Of a stretch of DNA of 64,000 nucleotides, positions 34,321 through 46,009 are shown one piece after another. The stretch lies in NCBI GenBank assembly GCA_035578175.1, contig JAQMRL010000004.1, forward strand, positions 35,666,401 to 35,730,400, in the 5' to 3' direction. Every line of letters begins with the position of its first letter. Position 1 is the stretch's first letter. The position numbers and the translations under genes are program-made. Source of the DNA: Catonia carolina. Taxonomy: Eukaryota > Arthropoda > Insecta > Hemiptera > Achilidae. The notes under the pieces were generated by a model, which was not told where the DNA came from, did no database searches, and saw only the letters and a program-made list of their open reading frames with translations.

Positions 34321-35390
34321 AAGCCGTTTGAGATAAGGACTGGCGTCAGGCAAGGTGATGGTTTGTCTCCGTTGCTATTCAACATAGTTCTGGATAGAGT
34401 AATGGAAGAGTGGGAGAGGAAACTCAAAGAAGGAAACCTCTGGAAGCCAATCTCGCTTGGGACTAAGAAAAATAATCTGCAAATACCTTACTTGGCTTTT
34501 GCAGATGATCTTGCAATAATGGCAGACTCGGGCAAAGTTGCAATAAAGCAGATAGAGACTCTGAAAGAATATGCAGAAAAAGTTGGTTTACAGGTATCCT
34601 TTGAAAAAACAGTGTTCACAACTACAAACCTAGAAGTTACCAGACTACAAACCAAATATGGAACAATCAACAGGGTGTCTTTTTTTAAATATTTAGGAGA
34701 AGTTATTTCGGAGAAATTTTCACAGCAGGAGAGAATAAAGAAAGCTCGTAAAGGCCTAGGGCTGGTGCAATTTATTTTATAATAAAAAATGCTTGTCTCT
34801 TCACACAAAAATTAGACACTACAACACAGTGATCAAGCCATCAATGCTTTATGCCAGTGAGACCCTGAACCTCAACAGGAAAGCCGATTTAGAAAGTTTG
34901 AAAAAGGAGGAAAGGAAAATAATAAGGAAAATTCTCGGTCCAAGATTAACTGAAAACGGTTATAGATTACAAAAAAATAACACAGTTGAGCAACATTCAA
35001 ATATTGTAACAGACATGAGGAAAAGACGTCTTAAATTTTTTGGTCATATCATGAGGCTCCCTGATCATAGAGTTACAAAGAGATGGTAAAATATGTAGCT
35101 TCGCTTGTCAATGGAGGGGAATGGATTCGACACGTTAAGAAAGATCTAGTTCTGGCAAACATTACTGATAAAGAAGTTACCAATCGAAATAGTTTTAGAA
35201 CAAAAATTAATGAATGGGAGATTATTCCAGAGGTTAAAATTCCAAGAGTTGGAACAAGATGGAGTGAGGAAAGAAAAGCTGATTTTTCTCAGAAAATGAA
35301 AGGCTGGTGGGCAAACAAGAAAAACACCAAGTCCAATAATCAATGATCGTGAATAATGCTCAGCGTCTTCCACTTCGGGAGCTATACGGC
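34321..35390 (+). pseudogene. Non-LTR retrotransposon (FADD family), 5'-truncated
   Basis: The reading frame opens exactly at the microsatellite with FEIRTGVRQGDGLSP, continues to the catalytic box FADDLA (FADD at 34498-34509) and FFKYLGEV, and is open to 34782. A frame change follows; the next frame (34793-35089) holds KIRHYNTVIKPSMLYASETL and RRLKFFGHIMRLP. The third (35083-35346) ends the protein at a Lys-rich tail with KGWWANKK. Two frameshifts in about 1 kb make this a dead copy. It is the same family as 52927-54321 and 25360-25800. There is no poly-A tail; the element runs straight into (TAA)n. Confidence 0.9.
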
Positions 35391-35412
35391 TAATAATAAT
35401 AATAATAATAAA

Positions 35413-35769
35413 ACTCATATAAAGCAAATGAATAACTAAACTACAGAATCGTATTACGCTAAATTTTGATCAAGTCAAAGTCTATAAAACAGAGCTAGGG
35501 CAAGTTCAAAAAATCAAATCTCTAAAAATTTTTAAAGATTATTTATAAAAAATTTACTATAATACAAATTTACTATAATTCTATATTCTAAAATTTACTA
35601 TAATACATTACTGTTACTATAATAAAATAAATATTTTTAAATATGACGCTAAAAGTTTGCAAACTTGAATGACTTGCTTGAGCTTACAGTCATCACTACA
35701 GTCCTACGATTGGTAAAGATGATCCCTTGGCCAGAGCCGTTTAAAATCTCTGAGCATTTAGATTTACAT
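35413..35769. repeat. Spacer with short AT-rich tandem repeat
   Basis: About four copies of ATTTACTATAATAC-like units lie between 35555 and 35625. No gene. Confidence 0.5.
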
Positions 35770-35893
35770 TGTTGTTGTTTAGTTTATCAGCCGAAAGGCT
35801 ACTTTGAACATGTAGAGCTTTTTTTAAAAGAAAACGAAAAGTGAGGGGGTTTATCATTTCTTTTCTGACTGAGTGGAAAAGTACGCTTACCCG
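35770..35893 (-). repeat. Family A copy 4 (fragment)
   Basis: Contains TTATCAGCCGAAAGGCT and CTGAGTGGAAAAGTACGCTT; only about 120 bp of the unit remain. Confidence 0.75.
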
Positions 35894-36248
35894 ATGGTCT
35901 TCGATTGACATCGCTCTAAGATTTCGATTTTTAAATTTGCAAATGTATCTGAAAGTTGTATTTCATATGGCCAAATAGATTTCAATATTAACTTGAAGAG
36001 AGTAATTTTCTTAGAGTTTGTCAGGAGTGATTAATTGTTGCCCAATACCCAATATATTATTCGAAAATTTAGTTCCAGTAGTTTTCTTTTGACACTTATT
36101 TTATTTTCAAGGAAGGCGACGATCTATGTGTAAGCCAAGATATATGACATTGTCATAAATGACTAGTTACTGTCAGTAACAAGTTACAAACAATTTACAA
36201 CCCAATTGAATATTGGGTCTCAATTTGTAGAGATTAAATTGATATATA

Positions 36249-37070
36249 TTTTTTTTTCTTTTTTTCTCTTTAATTCTTTATTTACAACTGTAAAACGTTA
36301 CAACAAGCAAATGTGATGATTATGATAATAATGTAAATGACATGATAGGCATGAGAGGGGTAGGGCCCCCATTGGTGCCTCCCCAAGAATGAAATTTGTA
36401 TATCAAATTAGCAGGTCTCTACTCCAGCGTCTTTTAAGGCGTCTAGGGGGATTATCAGGTAAATGGACGGAGGAAAGTGAACGCACCAGGGGGTTCTCGT
36501 GTTCGTGTGACTTGTCGTGAAAGCGTTTGTATAGGTATTCAATGGAATTTTGTACAAGTGGTGTTTTCAAATCTGTATGTAAGGTTTTGTTGCTAACGTA
36601 AAGAGGTGCATTTGCTATAAGGCGTAATGTTTTTGACTGGAATGCTTGAATTCATTGCAAATTAGAGGGTTTGGTTGAACCGTAAATTTGGGATCCGTAG
36701 GTCCAAATAGGTTTCAAAAGAGAACAATATATGCGTAATTTTTGTGCCATTGGTAATTTTGATCGTTTGTGAAGTAGGGAATATAGAAGTTTAAGTCGGG
36801 AATTCAGTAATAAACGTTTCCGTTTGATATGTGTGCTCCAAGTTAGTCGTTTATCGAAAGTCAGACCGAGATACTTGACCGTATAAATAATACGATAATA
36901 ATACGGTAATTGATATATAAATAATTTTCTGTTGTTCAGCATAGAGACTGTAAACTGTTGACAATCCTGGAATTTATTCTTCTGTTTTGATGGATAATTA
37001 GTTTTAATTTGAACAGTAGTGTTCATGTTCTTTCGCTGTCTGTCCGTTGATCTTATTTTCTTGATCACCC
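36249..37070 (-). pseudogene. jockey-like LINE, 3' portion
   Basis: Minus strand. The first frame (37068-36652) holds YTVKYLGLTFDKRLTW, then LLKPIWTYGSQIYGS. After a one-base frame change near 36654 it continues with FQSKTLRLIANAPLYV, TLHTDLKTPLV and RRLKRRWSRDLLI, ending at a stop (36403-36405). A 3' UTR of about 130 bases contains GTTGTAAATAAAG and ends in an A-rich tail (complement of 36249-36270). The order matches the last third of jockey reverse transcriptase. The catalytic box lies upstream and is missing. Only one frameshift was seen, so the copy is moderately young; the 5' boundary is approximate. Confidence 0.85.
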
Positions 37071-38610
37071 AACCAGATAAATAAATTTTTTATCCAAACC
37101 TTTTCCCCAGTTCACTCAATCCTCATTACTTGTTGAAGTTAAAGAAAATTGTTTTTCAGTTAATTTAAGTTGCCATAAATAGCTATTATGTTACTGAACA
37201 CTTTGGGTAAAGGAAAGGTGGGTTTGAAAATGCAACAATTTTCCAGATTAGGGTAGGGAATCAAATCCCGGACCTGTACTGCACATTGCCGCGCAAGAAA
37301 GCCGTATGACGCGTAATATTTTGCATAAAATTACAACAACAAAAATGTAAGATAATAAAATTTTTTTTTAAACTCAGAAATATATCTTATTATTAAGTTT
37401 TTCATGTATTAAAACTTTATAGATAAATAACTGTAGCCTACGCACTGATAGACAAACTAACCGAGAAACCGATAAGCATAAAGACGACTTAATTAAAAGA
37501 TTACATACACCACACCTATCTGACCTTCCCGAGAGGAGGTTAAAAAAATAAAGCTTGAGAGTAAAAATTATTTAATTTAGAATAAACATGTGTAGGACAT
37601 AATGTTTAGATTAACACGTATAGTAATCACATACGTGTTTACTGTGTTACTTTAAACATAACAACACGTGGGTGTTGTTGACGAAGGTGATGACCTTCGT
37701 CAACAAATGCCACATTTTGTCAAATTAATTAGTACATTTGGACAAGATTATGCGAAATGGAGCAAGCCCACAAAACATAATATAGTGTAAACTGAGATAC
37801 TCGCTATTAAAGGTTTTTCTAACTTCTAATTATATTTCTGAAAAATCTTTCGGTTTTTAAACAAATATATGTACAGTAACAGAAAAATTTTATTAATGGA
37901 GTAAAAACGCAAAAATGTTTTTTTTACTTTTGAAAAATATGAAAATATGTGGGTTGGTTCCTATTTGCAATAAATGATTTGTGAATCAATGTTGTTGTTC
38001 TTATAAGATGGTTCCTTTTTGAAAAACTGAACAATGATTTAATGTGGAAAAATACGACTAAAAGTGTAATGTAATACAAATATAATATAAATATAATTTG
38101 TTTTATTAAAATGCAGACAATATTTTGAACATAAAAATATTATTGAATAAACATAAACATACTTCGTCTTCTTTTGAATTTGTTGAGTTAAAATTACTAT
38201 TAAAACAAAATAGGTTCTGAGATCTGGAATTAATAAAGGCTTCAGGCAAATTCAAAATTTTTTCAAAATTAAATATTTCAAACGATTAAACAGCTATAAA
38301 TTCAATAAATACAATCGATTACATAGGTACGGTTTACAATCTGCCCGTACGTAACCATAATCTGACCACAAATTTAGTTTTGCTAAATGGAACCAACATG
38401 TATGGCATGTGGTGGCTTGGTTCCATTTCGCAAAACTTTATTATTACACAGATGAGAAACAAGCCGCTTGGATCCTTTTTGTAAACTTTTTTCAAAAAAG
38501 TCAGAATTGTGGGTTGGTTTACAGCTGTTTTAACAAAATCTAGCTGGTTCTTACATTGATTCTATTTTGAAAAATAAAAATTCATCCTTTCCTGACATTT
38601 TCACATCGCT
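37071..38610. other. Spacer with a perfect hairpin and a degenerate motif
   Basis: Perfect 14-bp inverted repeat at 37675-37706. Variants of GGTTCCTTTTTGTAAAACT recur near 37935, 38010, 38418 and 38467, and again at 39253 beyond the LINE insertion. No gene supported. Confidence 0.5.
37675..37706. repeat. Perfect 14-bp hairpin with GATG loop
   Basis: TTGTTGACGAAGGT, loop GATG, ACCTTCGTCAACAA. Compact and perfect in an AT-rich region; function unknown. Confidence 0.9.
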
Positions 38611-38621
38611 AACTCAACAAC

Positions 38622-39233
38622 AAAGAGGAGTCCATTGCCAATGAAAGATGTCCCTATTTTGTCCTCATCAGAATGGAGACATCTGAGGTGACAGGCGTTG
38701 CACAGTGGACCCCAGAGATAGTAGGGGCAGCGATGCTGCAGGATGAGGAGAGCTGGATGTTCGTCACTCAGTTTGCGGAGAGGGTGGTCGGGAGACTGCG
38801 GAGGGAAGAGACATATGGTGATCAGCGGGATAACCCTCTCTCACAGTGAATCAATCCTGTTCCGATCTCAGTAGGTACGGTAGGCACACTAATTTCCTGA
38901 GCTGGTGATAAAAGAGATGAATGAAAGTAAGAGAGTGAGTGTTGGTCAGTGACAGCGAGAGGGGATAGGCTATGGTTTTCTTCCACGCCCTGCTAACAGT
39001 ATGTAATTATTTTTAACCCTACATTTCCCCTGTAGTATTATATAAACAGTTCCGAGGGAGGTGGAGGGTTGTTGGCTGATGTCGGATCAAGTGGCTAGGT
39101 GGCGGGTTTTTGGTTGGTAAGGCGGCTGCGACCTCCCTGGGGCTGGACGAGGACGTCTCAATTGAGTCCAACACTAATTCCCCTATCGTAAAGGAGTAAA
39201 CATGAGTTTTTCTCGCCGCCTCGGATAAAGAAA
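38622..39233 (+). mobile_element. LINE 3' fragment with 11-bp target duplication
   Basis: GC-rich. The plus strand from about 38625 to the stop at 38847-38849 encodes the extreme C-terminus of a LINE polyprotein. A residual Cys motif region (NERCPYF) is followed by TPEIVGAAMLQDEESW and FAERVVGRLRREE, as in R1- and jockey-related families. About 380 bases of GC-rich 3' UTR follow. The duplication AACTCAACAAC at 38611-38621 and 39234-39244 is perfect. It is a strongly 5'-truncated, fairly young insertion; no sibling copy is in the window. Confidence 0.85.
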
Positions 39234-39244
39234 AACTCAACAAC

Positions 39245-40034
39245 TGAAATTTTGAGGGGTGGTTCCTTTTTGTAAAACTCTGTCCATTTGTTGTTGTTAA
39301 AATTACAGCAACAAATAGTTAAAAAAATAACAAATACTTTAAAATTTATTATAAAATTTAATAAAATGGTTATTGAATTTAATATCTTAGAATCAATTAA
39401 ATATTATTAATTAAACAATTAATAACGGTAAAATTAACATTTTAATTTTATAGTTATGTTTAAAAATTATCATGGATTTTGAAACTTTATTTCACGATTA
39501 TTCAAGAAAATCTGACGATTATTAAACGAAAACAATCTTTTAGCTCATGAAACGGATTTTACGTCTGATAGTAAAAGACTGCCTGAAATACTCCTACCGT
39601 AAATACAGAAAATTGAGAATCCTTTGACTGAGCTTGCCATTCCGAAACCTTAATTGCTGGCCTTTTAATATAGCACACTCGTTTCACTCACTTGTTCCCT
39701 CTCTATATTTCTTTTTATATTTGTATAATTCTCTCACTCGCTCTGTATATCGTTGAACCCTTAACGAGTAGGATCAAAAGGGCACACAAAATATGTTTTA
39801 TATTTTATTACCTCATATTTTGGTAAATTATACGTTTTCCAATGTTTTTAATTGCGCCAAAAAATGTAGATATATTTATCTTCAATTATTTTTGTATTAT
39901 TTTCAATATTTTTTCATATTGCTTTCTCAATCAGCATACCTTTTACCACCAATATTCTCATACATGTGTGTTTATAAAACACAATATCTATTAAACAACA
40001 TACATATTTTTATTGAGTTGTTTTTTATTTGGTA
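39245..40034. other. AT-rich spacer, nothing recognised
   Basis: No coding or repeat signal apart from the GGTTCC-type motif at its start. Confidence 0.4.
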
Positions 40035-40240
40035 TTTCCGATGATACACAAAAATATTACAAGGATATAACTTATTACGTAAAATACTTTTTTTAGATAA
40101 CAAGAAATTCTATCATAAAAGTATTGAAAGCTTTACTGGATATTTTATATAATAAATATAATAATAAAAAATGTAATAAATTATTAATTAAATTTTTTAT
40201 AAGTTACATCCTTGCAATATTTTTGTGTATCATCGGAAAA
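40035..40240. mobile_element. 206-bp MITE
   Basis: About 40-bp terminal inverted repeats: the left end (TTTCCGATGATACACAAAAA, then TATTACAAGGATATAACTTA) matches the reverse complement of the right end with three or four differences. The AT-rich interior of about 120 bp is noncoding. The target duplication is not clear. Confidence 0.8.
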
Positions 40241-40504
40241 ACCCATCTTCAGTACTCGTTTTTTTATAAATTATAGTGAATCAAATTCACTTAGTACCAA
40301 TAACTCAGTTTTGTTTATTAAAGGAAAAAACGATTAAAGCAATGAATACATTGTTTTTTATTGCTTACATTGGTTGTAAGCAATTAAATTAACTTCAAAA
40401 TTGAAGAGAATCAAGAAATAATGGTTTCTTGGAAGAATAAAAATCTTAATTATAGGCCTACGTATTGATTCAAGATCAGCCCCAAATCGCTCGGAACAGA
40501 TTTT

Positions 40505-40690
40505 ATAAATCAAAATCCAGTGTGAAACACTCACACAACTTCCTCTTGCCAATGTAAATAATTATCAATTTAACCAATCATGACTGATTTACGTTAAATT
40601 AAGGCCAACCTCTTGTAGGAATTACGAAAAATCACTAATTGAGCAAAACTAGGCTCTGCAGAAAAAACATTTTAATAAAAGTTGTAGGGT
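40505..40690 (-). repeat. Family F copy 4 (fragment)
   Basis: Shares GTGTGAAACACTCACA, CTTCCTCTTGC and GGCTCTGCAGAAAAA with the reverse complement of family F copies 1-3. Confidence 0.7.
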
Positions 40691-40701
40691 TTTTAACATG
40701 A

Positions 40702-41107
40702 TATAATTTTGGTCTGCCCATAACAGACAGGTGGAGTGTCAAATTATTTACACTCAATTTGTTCGTTGCAGGGCTAAAATAAATAGTTCTGTTTCTTATC
40801 ACATGGTCAGCCAATTAAATGACTGAATAATTTAAGGACAGAAGAGGTAGAGGTGTAAAAGACACTACTCAGAGTTATCTCCTCTGAAAGTAATGAATTT
40901 CATTGTACAGCCAGACCCTGTGGTGAATGAAGTGAAGGTGTCATTTACAGAGTGGAAAATATGTGCTTTTCAGAGGGCCCGGCATGCTGATAAGCGTACT
41001 TTTCCACTCAGTGAGGAAGGCAATGGTAAACTACCTCACTTCTCGTTTTACTTAGTAAAACCTCTACAGGTTCAAACCAGCCTTTCGGCTGTCGACCTAA
41101 ACAACAC
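40702..41107 (+). repeat. Family A copy 5, first unit of a dimer
   Basis: Full unit from ATAATTTTGGTCTGCCCATA to CGACCTAAACAACAC. It keeps the shared ORF intact for 72 codons (40893-41111) with NEVKVSF, FPLSEEGN and FYLVKPL. It directly abuts copy 6 in the same orientation. Confidence 0.9.
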
Positions 41108-41510
41108 ATAATTTTGGTATCCATAACAAACAAGTAGAGTGTTAACTTGATTGAACTCAATCTGTTAGTTCCAGGGCTACAAAAAATAATTCTGTTTCTT
41201 ATCGCATGATTAGGCAACTTAATGACTGAACCATTTCAGAACAGAAGCGGTAAAGGTATAAACGACAATAATCAGAGTTTATATTCTCTAGAAGTAATGA
41301 ATTTAATTATACAGCTGTACTTGGTGGTAAATTAAGTGAAGGTGTCATTTATAGGTTGGAAAATATGTGCTTCAGAGACCCTGGCATGCTGATAAGCTTA
41401 CTTTTCAACTTAGTGAGGAGACAGGTAAAACACCTCACTCCTTGTTTTACTTAGTAAAGCCTCTAGAGGTTCAAATCAGCCTTTTAGCTGATGACCTAAA
41501 CAATAAAATT
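41108..41510 (+). repeat. Family A copy 6, second unit of a dimer
   Basis: Begins ATAATTTTGGTATCCATAAC immediately after copy 5; the period is 406 bp. It is more diverged than copy 5, and the shared ORF is broken by small indels near 41430. Confidence 0.9.
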
Positions 41511-41691
41511 TTTGATTAGCCTACATTTTACATTTTTTGTAAATTCACACTTAGGCCGCATTTAAACAATCACTTACTATAGATTTTAATGAGCGAAATA
41601 CAGAAAGTCACTAAAATTGATGAAAAATCAATTGATAATATTGTTTGAATAAAAATTTAAAGGTTTTAATTTTTATACATCTTTGATAATA

Positions 41692-42395
41692 CAGTCGAAC
41701 TTCTATAACTCAAACGTATATGTTTCAAATTTTTAATGTATCGAATCGAATTTCAGTTCCCTTCAACCTTACATGCATTTACCATGTAAAAATCCATCTA
41801 TAACTTGAATTCGGCAATTTCTTAAGTCAAACTATTTATTTACTTTTTAATGATGAAGCTATGTACACAGTTCTCAAAATAGCGTTTTTGGTCTTTTGAA
41901 AAATGAAGGTACAATGCTGGTACTTTCATTTAAGTGGAAACTTTGACCATTAAAGGGTGCAGACCCTGAAAGTCATCTGGTTGCCTTTGTATAGGCCTAA
42001 CAGGTGTAAACCGAAACAATGAATTTCTTTGAATCGACGAATCTCTGTTCAACCATAAAACAATAGAACCATAGTCTGTCGGTGCAATATACCATATTAA
42101 GCATGTACTGTAATTATTAAAATAGCGGAATTTTGAGACACTGTTTACAATAGGTCTTATGTACACTACTTAACACTGTAGCCAATAGCTAAGCTAAATG
42201 CAATGTACGGTAGTACTGTACTACGACATTAGCTTGCGCAATAGGCCTACATATTTAACATATGTTATGCGACTGGGCTACTCTATTAGCCTATGTGAAA
42301 TGTTCGTTTTTTGTTATTTTTTCATAACTCGAAATTTCTGTAATTCAAAGTTTCTTCCCGATTTCTTGAGGATTCGAGTTATAGAAGTTGGACTG
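41692..42395 (+). mobile_element. pogo/Tigger-like element H, well-kept copy
   Basis: Ends are CAGTCGAACTTCTATAAC and the inverted GAGTTATAGAAGTTGGACTG, flanked by TA (41690-41691 and 42396-42397). The length is 704 bp. CAGT termini, a CTATAACTCGAA-like block and TA duplications fit pogo/Tigger nonautonomous elements. No transposase. Confidence 0.85.
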
Positions 42396-42424
42396 TATTA
42401 TTCTTTTACCCTAAATTTCTATTA

Positions 42425-42485
42425 AAGCTCCTAGGACCCTGACATAGAAGCTAGTTGCTCTGACCGAAACTACAACGGGCCGGCT
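42425..42485 (-). mobile_element. SINE family E head fragment
   Basis: Minus strand GCCGGCCCGTTGTAGTTTCG resembles the head of the SINE at 56.5 kb (GCCAGCCCGTTGGCTTAG); the B box is lost. Confidence 0.4.
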
Positions 42486-42814
42486 TAAATTTTAAAGTTT
42501 TTAATTGGTTGATTTTTAATTTGTTTTTTAGCTACTACTTGTTAACGAAAACTTTATTCTTGTAAATACTCAGTATTATTAATATATTTTGCAATATTTT
42601 ATCGTGAATTTGAATCGAGATTTTTTAAAATGTGTGTTCATGTCCGGAGTTTCACTGATTACTGTACTGTTACTAGCCAAAACCTTTGTAACACAATAAT
42701 TCAAAGCAACTCTCGTGGGTGACTGACTGACAGTCTTTCATCATTATTTATATAATAGAAGCACAGATCTACATGGAGTTTATATTGGTTTTAAGGAAAC
42801 ACAATTAAACTGGC

Positions 42815-42950
42815 TACTATGCCGGGGTCCCTGGTTCGATTCTCGGTCAGGTCTGGCATTTTTTCATCTGTAAATCACCACATATCATTACCTACGCACA
42901 AGCCCAAGGCTTATGTAGGCATCATCACTTTAAAAAAAAAAATAAAGAAT
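42815..42950 (+). mobile_element. SINE family E, 3' part
   Basis: B-box-like GGTTCGATTCTC, then GGTCAGGTCTGGCATTTTTT, also present in the copy at 56.5 kb, and an A-rich end after CATCATCACTTT. The A-box half is missing. Confidence 0.7.
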
Positions 42951-44563
42951 AAGAAATAAAGTATGCATTTAGGCTATATACTTGTATGAAGAACAATCAA
43001 AATTGTAAATTAAGAAAGCAGGTAGGTGTTACCTAGAGAAAATTTAGCATTTCGTAAATCTTTTGTAAAGTATTATATATACTACTAAAAGTATTCTCTG
43101 AATGGCGCCCAGTAGATTATCAGGATTTATCATTCGCTTACAAACACCGATACAGTAGTACGTCAATTTTCAATCTATTCGTCACAAAAGAAATGAATTG
43201 AAGGTAAACGTTCGTGTGTGAACTTTTGTTGGTGATGCGACTATAAAATAGAAAACGAAAATAGATATACCTAACCTGTAGGAAGAGAGAAAAAAATGAC
43301 GGAAGAAAATCCTTGGAGCTTTGGTTAGGTCCTATGGCTAAAGTTGTATGCATTTAGGGTGTGAGATGTAGACTGGTTGTATATATGGCACAGGTATTCA
43401 TTGTAGCTCCATTGTGGGTCAACCAAGAGATAACCTATCCAAGAGCGACGGAAATTCTATGTGTATATGTCGTTGTCGCTTGAGCAAACTTGACGTCTAT
43501 TCCAAGATAATATTAACCTGGACTCAACAAAGGGAAACTTGTCTCTTCCCTTCGTTTAAACCAATACATCCTTCATATACATTGTGTATGTAGCTTAGCT
43601 AACCTCAACATGCAGTATTGTACAATCTATTTTAAGAAAAGATGTACAATGAAATTTTGAAAATTATTTATTTATTTCTTTTAGATTTAAAGAATTTCGG
43701 TTGTTGCATTTTCATCTCAAACAGTATGTTTGTCATGCTTTATAATATTTTAAGTATTTTACAAACTATTTTGTGTTCTTTTTAAACTTATTGTAACATT
43801 GTACTGTGATATTTTAGAGATGTCTAGAAATGAAAGGTGATAAGTTTTTCGTTGTAAGAAATTGAGTATTCTATGAAGTGTTGTGTTCTGGACAAAGATA
43901 ATGAATTGCGATAATTGAAATGTTTTGAATAGGACTTCTCGGAAATCAGAACATGTAGAAACGTTTGTTTTGTTATAGAAAGAAATTAATAGAAGGATCT
44001 CAATTGGTTGGGAACTGTCACACCACAGATATAAAAACAGTTAACGTCTTTATATTGAGTCACTTAAGACTTGAATTGTGAATGGAAAGTGTTGTCGGGC
44101 CATTCGATATTGTAGTGTTACGAGAACCGACTCATGTTAATAGTGGAATTATGTTAATAGTGTAAGCGCGTACGGGTATTAGTCCCGGGTTGTGAACATG
44201 TAAATCAATGGTTTTTTCCTTAAGTGAAGGTGTTTCACTTATAGTCAATTTTAGTTTAAGTTTTGTTATTAATTTAATTAAAGTAATCTAATTGTATTTG
44301 TTAGTAGGTTAAGTTTCGTTATTAATTGTGTCAATGAAATTTTATAATTTAAGATATAAATAAATGTCTGTTTATTATTTATCATACCCAGAAAACCATT
44401 ATAAACTAAGGTATCCGGTAAATGGTTCCAAGAAATTATGTAGATTGGGAATAAATTAGACAACAATAGGCATATTTACAACTAATCTAAAGACAATAAA
44501 CAAAATAATGTAATTTAAAAGTTTTTGCTAATCGCAACATCCGAGCAACAGATAAACGGGTGT
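42951..44563. other. AT-rich spacer, nothing firm
   Basis: A TATA-like ATATAAAAA near 44029 and AATAAA near 44358 could be an LTR pair of signals but no boundaries were found. Confidence 0.35.
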
Positions 44564-44572
44564 CGCTGGGTG

Positions 44573-44701
44573 TTGTTTTTTTTTTAAACGTCCAACTGTT
44601 CTGCAATTACTGCTAATGCAGACGTTGAAGGATGAAATGATTTTTCGTAACGTATGAAAAAATGCCGTGCCTGAATGGGATTCGAACCCAAGACCGCATG
44701 A
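44573..44701 (-). mobile_element. SINE family B copy, 5'-truncated
   Basis: Minus orientation: GCGGTCTTGGGTTCGAATCC, CATTCAGGCACGGCAT, body and poly-A. A 9-bp duplication CGCTGGGTG flanks it (44564-44572 and 44702-44710). Confidence 0.85.
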
Positions 44702-45019
44702 CGCTGGGTGGTGTTGTCCAAAATATTAGCACCATTTTTATTTAATTGAATACAAATTGTGATCCATTTTGTTTGTTACTATTCCATTCTATCTTTTAAA
44801 TGTATTTTATAAAAAAAATGTATTTTGTTAGAGGTGGTCGTGCATCGTCTTTGGTAGTTTTATTCCGCACAGTTGTTGTCTTGTGTAATAAGTAACTGAA
44901 AATATTGTAAATCTACATTAAAATTAACGTTTTTTAGGTTGTTTAAGTTTATCAACATCTTGGTTGTTGGTAACTACTTTTGGGTTATGTAACAATGTGT
45001 TTAATTATGTAATAATTTT

Positions 45020-45105
45020 CAGACCATAACTGGGAACGAACCCGAGACGTTCTACTTAATACAACTCGTTGACCACTACACTATGAAAGCGGTCTTACAG
45101 GAACT
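45020..45105 (-). mobile_element. tRNA-like SINE head, single copy
   Basis: Minus strand has an A-box-like TAGTGTAGTGGTCAACG and a B box GGGTTCGTTCC about 40 bases apart, the arrangement of an internal Pol III promoter. The acceptor stem does not pair, so it is not a tRNA gene. Confidence 0.55.
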
Positions 45106-45109
45106 TTTC

Positions 45110-46008
45110 TGTACATGAACAATTTGTAAGCTAACACAAAATGTGTTATAAATAATAATTATGTTTCTTTAATCCGGATCATTTTGAAGACCATAGGCTT
45201 CATTTTACCCAATTTTTTCAATATTCCATTCGAATTCCCTTCTGTTTTGTATATATAACTAATTTATGACTTTCTTGCCTTAAGAAAATTTTATAATTTG
45301 CATTGTTTTCTTAACATTCATTGATTTAATTATGTATTCCTTGATACAAATATACCTACTATTTACAATTTCTAAAATTGAATACACGGATGCTGTTTTG
45401 GTGTTATTATTATTTCTGTTGTTAGTACTCTGTTATTAATTTCGTATTTCTCCCAATCTATTACGAAAGTAAAATGTTATTGGATATTGTAACGTGTTTC
45501 AGCCCTGCAGGTCAAATAACAAAGGCAAAATCTAAAATAGCTTACGGTTATACTTTCCTTTTTAGCAATGCCTGAACATGACTTGTTTATAATCTAAAAT
45601 AAAACGGATTTCTGTGTTTCATCAGTTTAAAAAGAAAATCTGAAACACACTTTATTGAGGTTTACAATATATTCTTTTTATCTTGTTCATTCTTGATTTC
45701 TTCTGAACAAAAATAAAATCCATAAAGTGGTGAAAAGGAATAATATAATTCTACGCCGACACTGTAACAAATTTTCTGTTAATCAATTACATTTTTATTG
45801 TTGTTCGAAATATTAATATTCTGAGTTTTTTAAAATCACTCAAAAATATTTTTGTTGTGACTGCAAAAAGTTCCGTTAAAATAATTCAATCTATTCAATG
45901 TAAATTCTAAACAAAAATTTATAAGTGGCTCTTAACTTTAAAATTTTTACACCGATATAAACATGCCGTTTGTGAATGAATTATCTCAATAAATTTATTC
46001 AAAATGTC
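45110..46008. other. AT-rich spacer, nothing recognised
   Basis: No coding or repeat signal found. Confidence 0.4.
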
Positions 46009-46009
46009 T

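Noticed and set aside
37235..37330. B-box-like sequence on the minus strand (GGGATTTGATTCC)
   Set aside because: No matching A box and no relation to the SINE families seen here.
43980..44370. LTR-like arrangement of TATA-like and AATAAA signals
   Set aside because: In AT-rich DNA these arise easily; no TG/CA ends or target duplication found.
45020..45105. tRNA gene candidate on the minus strand
   Set aside because: Pol III boxes are clear but a full cloverleaf could not be drawn; called a SINE head instead.
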